Below are positions 55,214 through 64,000 of a stretch of DNA of 64,000 bases, piece by piece (positions within the stretch are counted from its first letter, which is position 1; each line of letters opens with the position of its first letter). The stretch covers positions 1 through 64,000 of the forward strand of contig CAJJCX010000004.1 of NCBI GenBank assembly GCA_905182815.1, in the 5' to 3' direction. Both the position numbers and the translations under genes were made by a program. This DNA comes from an uncultured Candidatus Thioglobus sp. (lineage in GTDB: Bacteria; Pseudomonadota; Gammaproteobacteria; PS1; Pseudothioglobaceae). Below the pieces are notes generated by a model. That model did not search any database, was not told where the DNA came from, and saw only the letters and a list, made by a program, of their open reading frames with translations.

Positions 55214-55762
55214 ATGGAATTATCAACAATTGCCAAGCCATACGCTCAAGCGATTTTTGAAATTGCTGAACAAAGTAATTCTGTTTTAGGATGGAGTGAC
55301 TTTTTAGCTGCTGCTACTGTAATTATGGCTGATAAAAATACAAAGACTTTTATTGCATCTCCAAGCAAAAGTAAAAATCAAAAATTTGATTTAATTTCTG
55401 CTTTAATTGCAAGAATGACTTCAAAAGATTTAAGTAAACAAGAGGCGGCTTTTATTAATCTTGTTTTAAACAACGATCGTTCGAGTGCAATTAGCAGTAT
55501 AGCTAATGTGTTTGAATCGACAGTTTCTAATGCTAACAAGAGCAAGAACTTTAAAGTTATTAGCGCTTATGAGCTTAGTGAAGACGAACAAAAAGCAATC
55601 GTTAAAGATTTAACAAGTAAACATAAAACAACTGTATCTGTTGAAACTGAAATTGATGTGACCCTTAAAGGTGGTGTCATTATTAAAGAAGGTGATAAGG
55701 TAATTGATACATCAATTAAGGCAAAAGTAGATGCTCTAGGCGTCTCCTTGTCTGTAAATTAA
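55214..55762 (+). CDS. atpH: ATP synthase F1 subunit delta
   Basis: A 182-residue subunit with the helical N-terminal domain (STIAKPYAQAIFEIAEQ) and the C-terminal GGVIIKEGDKVIDTSIKAK motif that is diagnostic for the delta/OSCP family. It joins the stalk to the top of F1. Confidence 0.97.
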   Translation: MELSTIAKPYAQAIFEIAEQSNSVLGWSDFLAAATVIMADKNTKTFIASPSKSKNQKFDLISALIARMTSKDLSKQEAAFINLVLNNDRSSAISSIANVFESTVSNANKSKNFKVISAYELSEDEQKAIVKDLTSKHKTTVSVETEIDVTLKGGVIIKEGDKVIDTSIKAKVDALGVSLSVN

Positions 55763-55783
55763 TTTTATAAAGAGAGGTTAGTT

Positions 55784-57325
55784 ATGCAATTAAATGCTTC
55801 TGAAATCAGTGATTTAATTAAAAAAGAAATAGAGGGGTTTGACTTTTCAGCTGAAGCTCGCACAGAAGGCACAGTAATTAGTGTAAGTGATGGAATCGTT
55901 CGTATTCATGGTCTAGCAGATGCTCAGTTTGGTGAGATGCTAGAATTTCCAGGAAATACTTTTGGTTTAGCGCTTAACCTTGAACAAGATTCTGTTGGTG
56001 CAGTTGTATTAGGTGACTACCTTCACATTTCAGAAGGCGACACTGTTAAGTGTACAAATCGAATTATGGAAGTGCCAGTTGGTAATGAGCTGCTTGGACG
56101 CGTTGTTAATCCTCTTGGAGTAGACCTAGAAGGTAAGGGAGAAATAAAAACATCTATCACTCGCCCAATTGAGGTTGTTGCTCCTGGTGTTATTGAAAGA
56201 CAATCAGTTGATCAACCAATTCAAACTGGTATTAAGGCGATTGATGCAATGGTTCCAATTGGACGTGGTCAGCGCGAACTTATTATTGGTGATCGCCAAA
56301 CTGGAAAAACTGCCGTTGCAATTGATGCCATTATTAATCAAAAAGGTACAGGCGTTAAATGTATCTATGTTGCAATTGGACAAAAGGCGTCTTCAATTGC
56401 TACTGTAGTTCGCAAGCTTGAAGAGCATGGAGCATTAGAGCATACTATTATTGTTGCTGCAGCCGCTTCTGACTCTGCAGCTCTTCAATATATTGCTCCT
56501 TACGCTGGATGTGCAATGGGCGAATATTTCAGAGATCGTGGCGAAGATGCACTAATTGTTTATGATGATTTGACAAAGCAAGCGTGGGCATACCGCCAAG
56601 TATCGCTTCTTTTAAAGCGCCCACCAGGACGTGAAGCATATCCAGGTGATGTATTCTATCTTCACTCTCGTTTATTAGAAAGAGCATCAAGAGTTAATGC
56701 GGAGTATGTAGAAAAAGTAACAAATGGAGAGGTGAAAGGTAAGACAGGTTCTTTGACAGCTCTTCCTATAATTGAAACTCAGGCTGGAGACGTTTCGGCG
56801 TTTGTTCCAACAAATGTAATTTCCATTACAGACGGTCAAATCTTCTTAGAAACAGACCTATTTAACTCTGGTATTCGACCGGCAATTAATGCGGGCCTTT
56901 CAGTTTCTAGAGTTGGCGGTGCAGCACAAACTAAAATTGTTAAGAAGCTTGGTGGTAGTATTCGCCTTGACTTAGCACAGTATCGTGAATTAGCGGCGTT
57001 TGCTCAGTTTGCATCTGATTTAGATGCTGAAACTAAAGCTCAAATTGATCGAGGCATACGCGTAACCGAACTAATGAAGCAAGCACAATACTCCCCTCTA
57101 AATGTTGCTGAAACTGCGACGTCACTTTTTGCTGCTAATTCTGGCGCACTAGATGATGTTGAGGCGAATAAAGTTGTTGCATTTGAAGGCGCACTTTTAG
57201 CTTATATGAATGCTAATCAGGCTGAATTGATGGCATCTATTAATGAGTCTGGTGACTACAATGATGATATATCAGCAAAACTTCAAGCTGCTATTGATGA
57301 CTTTAAAGCTAACAATACCTGGTAG
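55784..57325 (+). CDS. atpA: ATP synthase F1 subunit alpha
   Basis: A 513-residue non-catalytic nucleotide-binding subunit. Walker A GDRQTGKT is at residues 169-176, and the family signature [17 protein letters not shown] lies further on. The length is normal and there is no frameshift in the gene. Confidence 0.99.
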   Translation: MQLNASEISDLIKKEIEGFDFSAEARTEGTVISVSDGIVRIHGLADAQFGEMLEFPGNTFGLALNLEQDSVGAVVLGDYLHISEGDTVKCTNRIMEVPVGNELLGRVVNPLGVDLEGKGEIKTSITRPIEVVAPGVIERQSVDQPIQTGIKAIDAMVPIGRGQRELIIGDRQTGKTAVAIDAIINQKGTGVKCIYVAIGQKASSIATVVRKLEEHGALEHTIIVAAAASDSAALQYIAPYAGCAMGEYFRDRGEDALIVYDDLTKQAWAYRQVSLLLKRPPGREAYPGDVFYLHSRLLERASRVNAEYVEKVTNGEVKGKTGSLTALPIIETQAGDVSAFVPTNVISITDGQIFLETDLFNSGIRPAINAGLSVSRVGGAAQTKIVKKLGGSIRLDLAQYRELAAFAQFASDLDAETKAQIDRGIRVTELMKQAQYSPLNVAETATSLFAANSGALDDVEANKVVAFEGALLAYMNANQAELMASINESGDYNDDISAKLQAAIDDFKANNTW

Positions 57326-57331
57326 AAAGAT

Positions 57332-58195
57332 ATGGCAGTAGGCAAGGAAATTAGAACACAAATTTCGAGTATTAAAAATACTCAAAAGATTACTTCGGCC
57401 ATGGAAATGGTTGCCGCTTCTAAGATGAAGAAAGCGCAAGATAGAATGCTCGCTTCACGTCCGTATGCTGAAAAAATTCTTAATGTTATTGGACATCTGA
57501 CTCATGCTAACTCTGAGTTTAAACATCCATATATGACCTCTTCAGAAGAGAAAAAGCGTGTAGGAATTATAGTTATTTCAAGTGATAGAGGGCTTTGTGG
57601 TGGTTTAAACACCAATTTATTTAGAAGCCTTTTAAAAGATATAGCTGCTTTGCAATCAGATAAAGTTGAGGTTGAGCTTTGTACGATTGGTAAAAAAGCA
57701 ACTTCATTTTTTAAAAATACTGGACTTAAAATTAACTCTGTTCTTACTGATATTGGTGATAAGCCTCAATTTGATGATCTTTTAGGTACTATCAAAGTAA
57801 TGCTTGATCGCTATGACTCAGGTGAGATTGATCAAATCATGATTGCTTATAATAAGTTTGCAAGTGCAATGACACAAGTCCCAACTGTCAAGCAAATTGT
57901 GCCAATGGAGGTTACTGATGAAACCAGTAAGGATCACCACTGGGACTATTTATATGAACCAGATGCAGAGAGTGCACTAAGCGCACTATTAGTTAGGTAT
58001 ATCGAAGCATTAGTTTATCAAGGAATTGTAGAAAACATTGCTTGTGAGCAATCTTCTAGAATGATAGCCATGCATAGCGCAACAGAAAATGCAGGTGATA
58101 TGATTGATGAGCTACAATTAATTTATAACAAGGCAAGGCAGGCAGCTATTACTCAGGAAATATCTGAGATTGTAGCAGGCGCTGCTGCTGTTTAA
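57332..58195 (+). CDS. atpG: ATP synthase F1 subunit gamma
   Basis: A 287-residue rotor subunit with the N-terminal helix [30 protein letters not shown] and the C-terminal signature [40 protein letters not shown]. It lies six bases after atpA. Confidence 0.98.
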   Translation: MAVGKEIRTQISSIKNTQKITSAMEMVAASKMKKAQDRMLASRPYAEKILNVIGHLTHANSEFKHPYMTSSEEKKRVGIIVISSDRGLCGGLNTNLFRSLLKDIAALQSDKVEVELCTIGKKATSFFKNTGLKINSVLTDIGDKPQFDDLLGTIKVMLDRYDSGEIDQIMIAYNKFASAMTQVPTVKQIVPMEVTDETSKDHHWDYLYEPDAESALSALLVRYIEALVYQGIVENIACEQSSRMIAMHSATENAGDMIDELQLIYNKARQAAITQEISEIVAGAAAV

Positions 58196-58203
58196 AGATT
58201 TAA

Positions 58204-59598
<1,395 letters not shown>

Positions 59599-60015
59599 AT
59601 GGCAGTAATACACGTTGATGTAGTTTGCGCAACTGAGGAGATATACTCAGGTGAGGCAAAGTGTGTATTTGCGCCAGCTACAAACGGCGAGATTGGTGTC
59701 TACCCTATGCATGTTCCTTTAATAAGTACACTTAAACCTGGTGAAGTCAGAGTTGAAACTGAAAATGGTGTTGAATCTATTTTTGTCTCTGGTGGCATCA
59801 TTGAGGTGCAGCCTGACACAGTTACAATATTTTCTGATACAGCTATTCGTGCTGGTGATTTAGATGAGTCAAAAGCCCTCGAAGCGAAAAAGCGCGCTGA
59901 AGAAGCTATGTCTAGTTCGCAGACAGAACAGGATATTTCTACTACTCAAGCAGCACTTGCTGAGTCAATGATGCAGCTTCAAATGATCTCTAAGATGAGA
60001 GGGAAGAAGCGCTAG
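59599..60015 (+). CDS. atpC: ATP synthase F1 subunit epsilon
   Basis: A 138-residue subunit with the N-terminal beta-sandwich (GEIGVYPMHVPLISTLKPGEVRV) and a C-terminal helical pair. It starts immediately after the atpD stop. Its stop overlaps the stop of the convergent MGMT-type gene by three bases (CTAG). Confidence 0.97.
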   Translation: MAVIHVDVVCATEEIYSGEAKCVFAPATNGEIGVYPMHVPLISTLKPGEVRVETENGVESIFVSGGIIEVQPDTVTIFSDTAIRAGDLDESKALEAKKRAEEAMSSSQTEQDISTTQAALAESMMQLQMISKMRGKKR

Positions 60016-60317
60016 TTTGATTTAAAGAGTACAGACTGAAAATTAACAATCTTATTGTTTGACACACGAACGCCTTCTTTTTGAAGGCGTTTTATTTTGA
60101 CGCTGATGTCATCCGCAAAGCCACCTAATTCGCCGTTTGATTTAACAACTCGATGGCACGGCACGGTTGGTGCAAATGGGTTTTTATTCATTGCACTGCC
60201 AACTGCGCGATGTGCGTTGGGTCTTCCAATCATTTCCGCAAGGCCTCCATATGAAATTACATTGCCAGCAGGAATTTTTTTTAAAGCCTCATAACATTCT
60301 GATTGAAAGGATGTCAT
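60012..60317 (-). CDS. MGMT-family DNA alkyltransferase-like protein, short form
   Basis: The 101-residue protein is just the C-terminal domain of O6-alkylguanine-DNA alkyltransferase: RPNAHRAVGSAMNKNP (DNA-binding helix), PCHRVV with Cys54, then GGFADDISVKIKRLQKEGV. Its size is that of alkyltransferase-like proteins, which usually have Trp in place of Cys; here Cys is kept, so direct methyl transfer is possible. Part of its coding sequence doubles as the terminator of the atp operon. Confidence 0.9.
   Translation of the reverse strand: MTSFQSECYEALKKIPAGNVISYGGLAEMIGRPNAHRAVGSAMNKNPFAPTVPCHRVVKSNGELGGFADDISVKIKRLQKEGVRVSNNKIVNFQSVLFKSN
60069..60098 (+). terminator. ATP synthase operon terminator, inside the convergent gene
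   Basis: AACGCCTTC-TTTTT-GAAGGCGTT (60069-60091) is a perfect nine-base stem followed by TTATTTT on the plus strand. It lies 54 bases after the atpC stop but within the coding part of the minus-strand MGMT-type gene, where the same bases encode RLQKEGV. The minus strand lacks a U-run, so it should act only on the atp transcript. Confidence 0.88.
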
Positions 60318-60847
60318 TTTAGAAAAGATTTTACTAAAGCATCATATTTATCTTGTGACTTTAACAAGAAATTACATACCTCACGAACTGCTCCATTACC
60401 ACCACTCTTCTCAGTAACCATAAGTGCGTGATCTTTTACAGATTCTTGAGCATTTGCTACTGCAATTGGAAGAGCAACCCTGGTCATGACAGGTAAGTCA
60501 ATGACGTCATCACCAACATAAGCTGACTCACTAGGATCGATTGAAAGTTTCTTTATTAGTTTTTCCAGAGCAATACTTTTATCAAGTATGCCATGATAAT
60601 AATGTTCAACTCCAAGTCCTTTAAGTCTATGAGCAACAGATTTTGTGCTTCTTGCTGTGATTACTGCAACTTCAATTCCTGATAATTGCAATAATTTAAT
60701 ACCAAGACCATCTTGCGAATCAAATTTTTTCTGTTCAACACCATTGTCGTCAAAATATATCCCACCGTCAGTGAGAACACCATCAACATCTACAATTAAG
60801 AGTTTAATTTTTTTAGCTATCTCACTTACTTTTTCATTTGAGTGCAT
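60314..60847 (-). CDS. kdsC: 3-deoxy-D-manno-octulosonate 8-phosphate phosphatase
   Basis: A 177-residue HAD-family phosphatase acting in lipopolysaccharide core sugar (KDO) synthesis. Catalytic Asp20 and Asp22 are in IVDVDGVLTDG, VITARSTKSV is motif II and YVGDDVIDLPVM motif IV. No cap domain, as expected of a tetrameric KdsC. It overlaps the MGMT-type gene by four bases. Confidence 0.95.
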   Translation of the reverse strand: MHSNEKVSEIAKKIKLLIVDVDGVLTDGGIYFDDNGVEQKKFDSQDGLGIKLLQLSGIEVAVITARSTKSVAHRLKGLGVEHYYHGILDKSIALEKLIKKLSIDPSESAYVGDDVIDLPVMTRVALPIAVANAQESVKDHALMVTEKSGGNGAVREVCNFLLKSQDKYDALVKSFLK

Positions 60848-60855
60848 GGGCTTAT

Positions 60856-62499
60856 TTAACCATTAATTTTTTTATTGATGTACACTTGTTGAGCAATTGA
60901 AAGTACGTTATTGGTTACCCAGTACAATACTAAGCCTGAAGGGAACCAGAGGAAGAAAACTGTAAATACAACTGGCAGCATCATCATTATTTTTGCTTGT
61001 ATTGGGTCCGCTGGAGGCGGATTAAGTCGCTGCTGAAACCACATAGATGCACCCATAATTAATGGCAGAATGAAATAAGGATCTTTCATCGCAAGGTCAG
61101 GTAAGTACAAGAATGGGGTCATTCTTAGTTCAACCATTTCAATAAGAACCCAATAAACAGAAATAAATACTGGAATCTGAACTAAGATAGGAAGACAGCC
61201 TGCAGCAGGATTTATTTTTTCAGTCCTATAAAGCTCCATCGTTTTCTTACCAATTTTTTGCTTATCACCCTCATAGGTTTCTTTAATTTTCTGAAGCCTT
61301 GGCGCTAATTTTTTCATTCCAGCCATTGAGCGGAATGATTTTTCAGAAAGCTTATAAAAAGCCAGCTTAATTGATAGCGTTAGAAGAACAATAGATATTG
61401 CCCAGTCACCAACAAAACTATAAATCCAATGAAGAAATATTGACAAAGGTTTGGCAACAATAAAAAGGAAGCCATAGTCTACAGTTTTGTCTAGGCCAGG
61501 GGCAAGCTCTTCAAGGCGCACATGCTCTTTAGGGCCAACATATAGCTGGTTTTTTTCGAGACTAGCTGTTGTTCCAGCAGCAACTCTTACTGTTGGATTC
61601 ACTGTGGTTAATAGGTAGTTGCCTCTACTAGTTTTAGTTGAGTAAGTATGCTTTTGACTATCATTTGGTATCCACGCAGTAAAGAAGTAGTGCTGAATCA
61701 TTGCGGCCCAGCCACCAATAGATGAAGTTTTTGGCGTAGAGTCAAAATCTTCAAAATCAATTTTCTCAAAAACTTCTTCATCGTTATAGGTTGCGCCGCC
61801 ACTAAAGTTTTGCATACCCATTGCCATGCCGCTAGACTCAATTATTGCACCATGGGCTAACTGCGTATAACTGCTAACATTTTGATCAGTCAAGCTGTTA
61901 TTTCGAATTTGGTAATCTACTTCGATGATATAACTATCAGGCTTAAAGTAGAAGTATTTAGTAACTTCAATGCCATTATCCCCCTTCCAAGAAAGTGGCA
62001 CAATTAGCTCACTATTGTTTTGTAGAAAGTACTCTTGTCTTTCCGAAGTAAATTCAGATTGGTGCGTTGGCATTTGATCTGCAGGGATGAGACCACTTTG
62101 AGCGTGGAAAATACTCTCTGGAGAATTGCTAAGTAGTTCAAATGTTTGATCTGAGTATAATTCTGTTGGGTAGTCATTCAGAAACGCACTAATTATTGTT
62201 CCACCCTTATTTGAAATTTGTACTGTTAAAAGATCTGTTACAACCGTTGTGTATGCGCCGCTTATGTTTGATTCCTCCATAACGGGAGTTGAAACTTCTG
62301 TAAATGTGTTTTCTGCCACTGGAACCTCAGCAGCTAATGGGACGTCGTTCTCTGCAGATGGCGCATCAATTCCCACTATCGCAGTTTGCGTTACTATATT
62401 TCCATTTTCATCGATTGATTGTGTCAGTTCCCATTTATCCCAAAGAAGGAAAATTGTCAAAAAGATTGCAATGAAAAGAAATAATTTTTGAGTGTTCAT
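60856..62499 (-). CDS. yidC: Membrane protein insertase YidC
   Basis: A 547-residue insertase with an N-terminal helix (residues 5-20), a large periplasmic beta domain (about 60-340) and five C-terminal helices, including the positively charged loop AGMKKLAPRLQKIKETYEGDKQKIGKKTMELY and INPAAGCLPILVQIPVFISVYWVL. This is the long Gram-negative form. It inserts proteins such as AtpE. Confidence 0.97.
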   Translation of the reverse strand: MNTQKLFLFIAIFLTIFLLWDKWELTQSIDENGNIVTQTAIVGIDAPSAENDVPLAAEVPVAENTFTEVSTPVMEESNISGAYTTVVTDLLTVQISNKGGTIISAFLNDYPTELYSDQTFELLSNSPESIFHAQSGLIPADQMPTHQSEFTSERQEYFLQNNSELIVPLSWKGDNGIEVTKYFYFKPDSYIIEVDYQIRNNSLTDQNVSSYTQLAHGAIIESSGMAMGMQNFSGGATYNDEEVFEKIDFEDFDSTPKTSSIGGWAAMIQHYFFTAWIPNDSQKHTYSTKTSRGNYLLTTVNPTVRVAAGTTASLEKNQLYVGPKEHVRLEELAPGLDKTVDYGFLFIVAKPLSIFLHWIYSFVGDWAISIVLLTLSIKLAFYKLSEKSFRSMAGMKKLAPRLQKIKETYEGDKQKIGKKTMELYRTEKINPAAGCLPILVQIPVFISVYWVLIEMVELRMTPFLYLPDLAMKDPYFILPLIMGASMWFQQRLNPPPADPIQAKIMMMLPVVFTVFFLWFPSGLVLYWVTNNVLSIAQQVYINKKING

Positions 62500-62505
62500 A
62501 AATTT

Positions 62506-62739
62506 TTAATTGTTAATTGAGTGAATTTTTTTTGGTACAGGATCATAACTTGCCTCTGACCATGGGTGGCACTTACTAATTCTTTTTGCTCCGAGAGTAA
62601 CTCCTTTGACAGCTCCGTGATATTTGATAGCATCGAATGTATACTCTGAGCAGGTTGGAATGTGACGGCAGTTGCTTCCTAACAGAGGACTAACAATCCA
62701 TTGGTATAATTTAATTAGAGGTAGAAGTAGAAATTTCAT
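62506..62739 (-). CDS. yidD: Membrane protein insertion efficiency factor YidD
   Basis: A 77-residue protein with the YidD pattern [34 protein letters not shown] and [17 protein letters not shown], including three conserved Cys. It lies between rnpA (four-base overlap) and yidC in the standard order. Confidence 0.97.
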   Translation of the reverse strand: MKFLLLPLIKLYQWIVSPLLGSNCRHIPTCSEYTFDAIKYHGAVKGVTLGAKRISKCHPWSEASYDPVPKKIHSINN

Positions 62740-63089
62740 TTTGACTGCACTTGGCTCTTTACATTTTTCATAAGTGAAAGGAGGTCTTTAGTAATTTCAA
62801 TATTATCAGTGCAAGCTGATTTTTTTACCATTATGACAAAGTCAATAGACTCTAAATCGTCCCGATTGTTTCTAAAAGTTTCGCGTGCTAAGCGCTTAAA
62901 AAGGTTTCGGTCTACTGCCCTTTTATATTGCTTTTTGGAAATCGCAAGACCAAGCCTTGAAAATGATTTACCAGAATCACTAGCTATGACCTTCCAGAAT
63001 CTACTTTGAGTATGAAAGCCTTTTTTGAAAACGTGAGCGTAATCTTTGGAATCTGTAATACGCGCACCGTGAGCGAGCGAGCTGGTCAT
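62736..63089 (-). CDS. rnpA: Ribonuclease P protein component
   Basis: A 117-residue basic protein cofactor of RNase P. The RNR motif lies in [22 protein letters not shown], preceded by GLAIS. It starts only a few bases after the rpmH stop and overlaps yidD by four bases, both typical of this operon. Confidence 0.96.
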   Translation of the reverse strand: MTSSLAHGARITDSKDYAHVFKKGFHTQSRFWKVIASDSGKSFSRLGLAISKKQYKRAVDRNLFKRLARETFRNNRDDLESIDFVIMVKKSACTDNIEITKDLLSLMKNVKSQVQSK

Positions 63090-63093
63090 GAGT

Positions 63094-63228
63094 TTAAGCA
63101 GCTAAACGTTTACGCCCTTTTTTCCTGCGAGCACTTAAGATAGCACGCCCAGAACGAGTTTTCATTCTAGCTCTAAAGCCATGGTTACGTTTACGTTTTA
63201 GTACGCTTGGTTGAAAAGTTCTTTTCAT
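63094..63228 (-). CDS. rpmH: Ribosomal protein L34
   Basis: A 44-residue basic protein, start [19 protein letters not shown] and end [11 protein letters not shown], with the fixed length and sequence of bacterial L34. It heads rpmH-rnpA-yidD-yidC and its stop is four bases from the rnpA start. Confidence 0.98.
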   Translation of the reverse strand: MKRTFQPSVLKRKRNHGFRARMKTRSGRAILSARRKKGRKRLAA

Positions 63229-63256
63229 AATGTATCTACCAATAAAAAAGTTTGCA

Positions 63257-63266
63257 ATTTTACCAT
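63257..63266 (-). promoter_or_regulatory. rpmH extended -10 promoter
   Basis: The minus strand reads TATGG-TAAAAT, an extended -10 element (TGG before TAAAAT at 63257-63262), about 28 bases before the rpmH ATG. No good -35 box is present, which an extended -10 can tolerate. Confidence 0.55.
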
Positions 63267-63346
63267 ACTTGGATTAGTTCGGTATGCATGTTAAACGAGA
63301 GTTTATATGACAATACTGCTTTAATAAAGCCCAATCTCGATCAAGA

Positions 63347-63355
63347 TGTGGATAA
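63347..63355 (-). promoter_or_regulatory. Perfect DnaA box upstream of rpmH
   Basis: TGTGGATAA on the plus strand is TTATCCACA on the minus strand, an exact strong DnaA box. It lies in the 296-base AT-rich spacer between rpmH and smg. In many gammaproteobacteria the origin lies next to rpmH and dnaA, but no dnaA or clear array of boxes is in this window. Confidence 0.65.
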
Positions 63356-63524
63356 TAAGGGTTAAATTAAGAATTTACTTTTCGAGCAAATCACTATATA
63401 ACTCAATGTATGGTTGAAAAAGTGTTTTTTGCCCACAAGTAATAAGCAATATAGGTTCTTTTGATGTTTATAAGAATCTCGTAATAGTTAGCTTGAAATA
63501 CATGTATTAATTTGATGAGGCTTT

Positions 63525-64000
63525 ATGACTAATAATATTCTTGATGTACTCACCTTTATGTTTGATTTCCTATTTGAGTCTGCTGAGCAAGACTCTTCTC
63601 AAGAGCTGGATGATGATCTTTTAAAGACGCATCTTTCAGAGGCTGGCTTTGATGCTGACCGGATTGAGAAGGCTTTAGTTTGGCTTGAAAATATTGCAGC
63701 ACTTCAAGATGGAAAGATAGCTAGTTTTGATACTTTGCATAATTCTATGCGAATTTATAGTGAGTATGAAAAAACCAAATTAGATTCTAGGGCCAGAGGC
63801 TTCATAATGTTTATGGAGAATATGGGTCAGCTTAATGCCAGTCAACGTGAAATAGTAATTGATCAGGTTATGTCTCTAGAGGACTCAAAATTGAGTATTG
63901 ATGACTTGAAATGGGTAGTTATGATGGTCATCGGAAATAGCACTGAATCATCTGTGCCATCGCAATGGATAGAGTCTATTGTGTTTTATGATGATAACCC
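63525..64000 (+). CDS. smg: Smg/DUF494 protein, 3' end cut by window
   Basis: Translation from the ATG at 63525 (GAGG a few bases upstream) stays open to the window end, giving about 158 residues. The start NILDVLTFMFDFLFES, the central LSEAGFDADRIEKALVWLENIAAL and RGFIMFMENMGQLNASQREIVIDQVMSLE, and the DLKWVVMMVIGN segment match the all-helical Smg (DUF494) family, normally about 160 residues, so only the last few are missing. Its function is unclear; it usually lies near dprA and topA. Confidence 0.93.
   Translation, partial: MTNNILDVLTFMFDFLFESAEQDSSQELDDDLLKTHLSEAGFDADRIEKALVWLENIAALQDGKIASFDTLHNSMRIYSEYEKTKLDSRARGFIMFMENMGQLNASQREIVIDQVMSLEDSKLSIDDLKWVVMMVIGNSTESSVPSQWIESIVFYDDN

Noticed and set aside
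63229-63524. A complete replication origin
   Set aside because: Only one perfect DnaA box was found, with no clear AT-rich 13-mers array, and dnaA is absent.

Overview
The window reads as one stretch of an AT-rich, gene-dense gammaproteobacterial chromosome. The evidence is the Gram-negative and gammaproteobacterial core set: kdsC for lipopolysaccharide, dsbD, the ubiquinone genes ubiE-ubiJ-ubiB, erpA, yidC-yidD-rnpA-rpmH, a complete nine-gene F1Fo ATP synthase operon, and smg. Short spacers, many 1-8 nt overlaps and AT-rich codons suggest a streamlined marine lineage such as SUP05/Arctic96BD-19; that placement is inference. No rRNA, tRNA, insertion sequence, prophage or CRISPR array was seen.

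Layout. 1-3.4 kb (+): an EamA permease cut by the window edge, then an RND/MMPL exporter split into two halves. 3.5-5.4 kb (-): tsf and rpsB, the latter with a long repetitive Lys/Ala-rich tail. 5.8-11.6 kb (+): six genes for lipid modification (FAD oxidoreductase, DUF1365, two Cfa-type methyltransferases, DUF1295 reductase, SOUL haem protein). 11.6-15.1 kb (-): a Zrg-type zinc operon (His/Asp/Glu-repeat ZrgA, ABC ATPase, permease, DUF3299, Fur/Zur regulator) behind a promoter with a perfect palindrome. 15.2-23.0 kb (-): acyl-CoA dehydrogenase, acyl-CoA ligase, bifunctional beta-oxidation enzyme, hydrolase and O-acetylhomoserine sulfhydrylase, a set that could degrade methylmercaptopropionate or short acyl chains. 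23.0-27.7 kb (-): rpe, gpmI, ychF, pth, rplY. 27.9-28.7 kb (+): a MORN-repeat gene and a small secreted protein. 28.8-36.0 kb (-): ubiB, ubiJ, ubiE, citrate synthase, erpA, argC, accC, accB. 36.2-38.1 kb (-): dsbD. 38.3-39.2 kb (+): a decayed EamA permease. 39.2-47.2 kb (-): a nine-gene catabolic operon (two luciferase-like monooxygenases, a two-domain flavin reductase, aldehyde dehydrogenase, CMD protein, glutathione transferase, two alpha/beta hydrolases, SnoaL-like protein) behind a near-consensus promoter. 47.4-49.9 kb: a very AT-rich patch of small orphan genes. 50-53.1 kb: grpE (-), nadK and recN (+). 53.2-60.0 kb (+): atpIBEFHAGDC. 60.0-63.2 kb (-): MGMT-type protein, kdsC, yidC, yidD, rnpA, rpmH. 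63.5 kb to the end (+): smg, cut by the window edge.

A recurring oddity is single-base frameshifts: the RND N-half, the rpsB tail, zrgA, accC, the EamA copy (three shifts), the SnoaL-like gene, the Asp/Asn hydroxylase and recN. accC is normally essential and its break lies in a homopolymer, so several of these are probably consensus errors; the triple-hit EamA gene looks more like true decay. The most promising accessory systems are the flavin-monooxygenase operon, the possible methanethiol-recycling locus, the zinc operon, and overlapping regulatory signals: an rplY attenuator-like leader, the atp terminator inside a neighbouring gene, and two likely leaderless transcripts.
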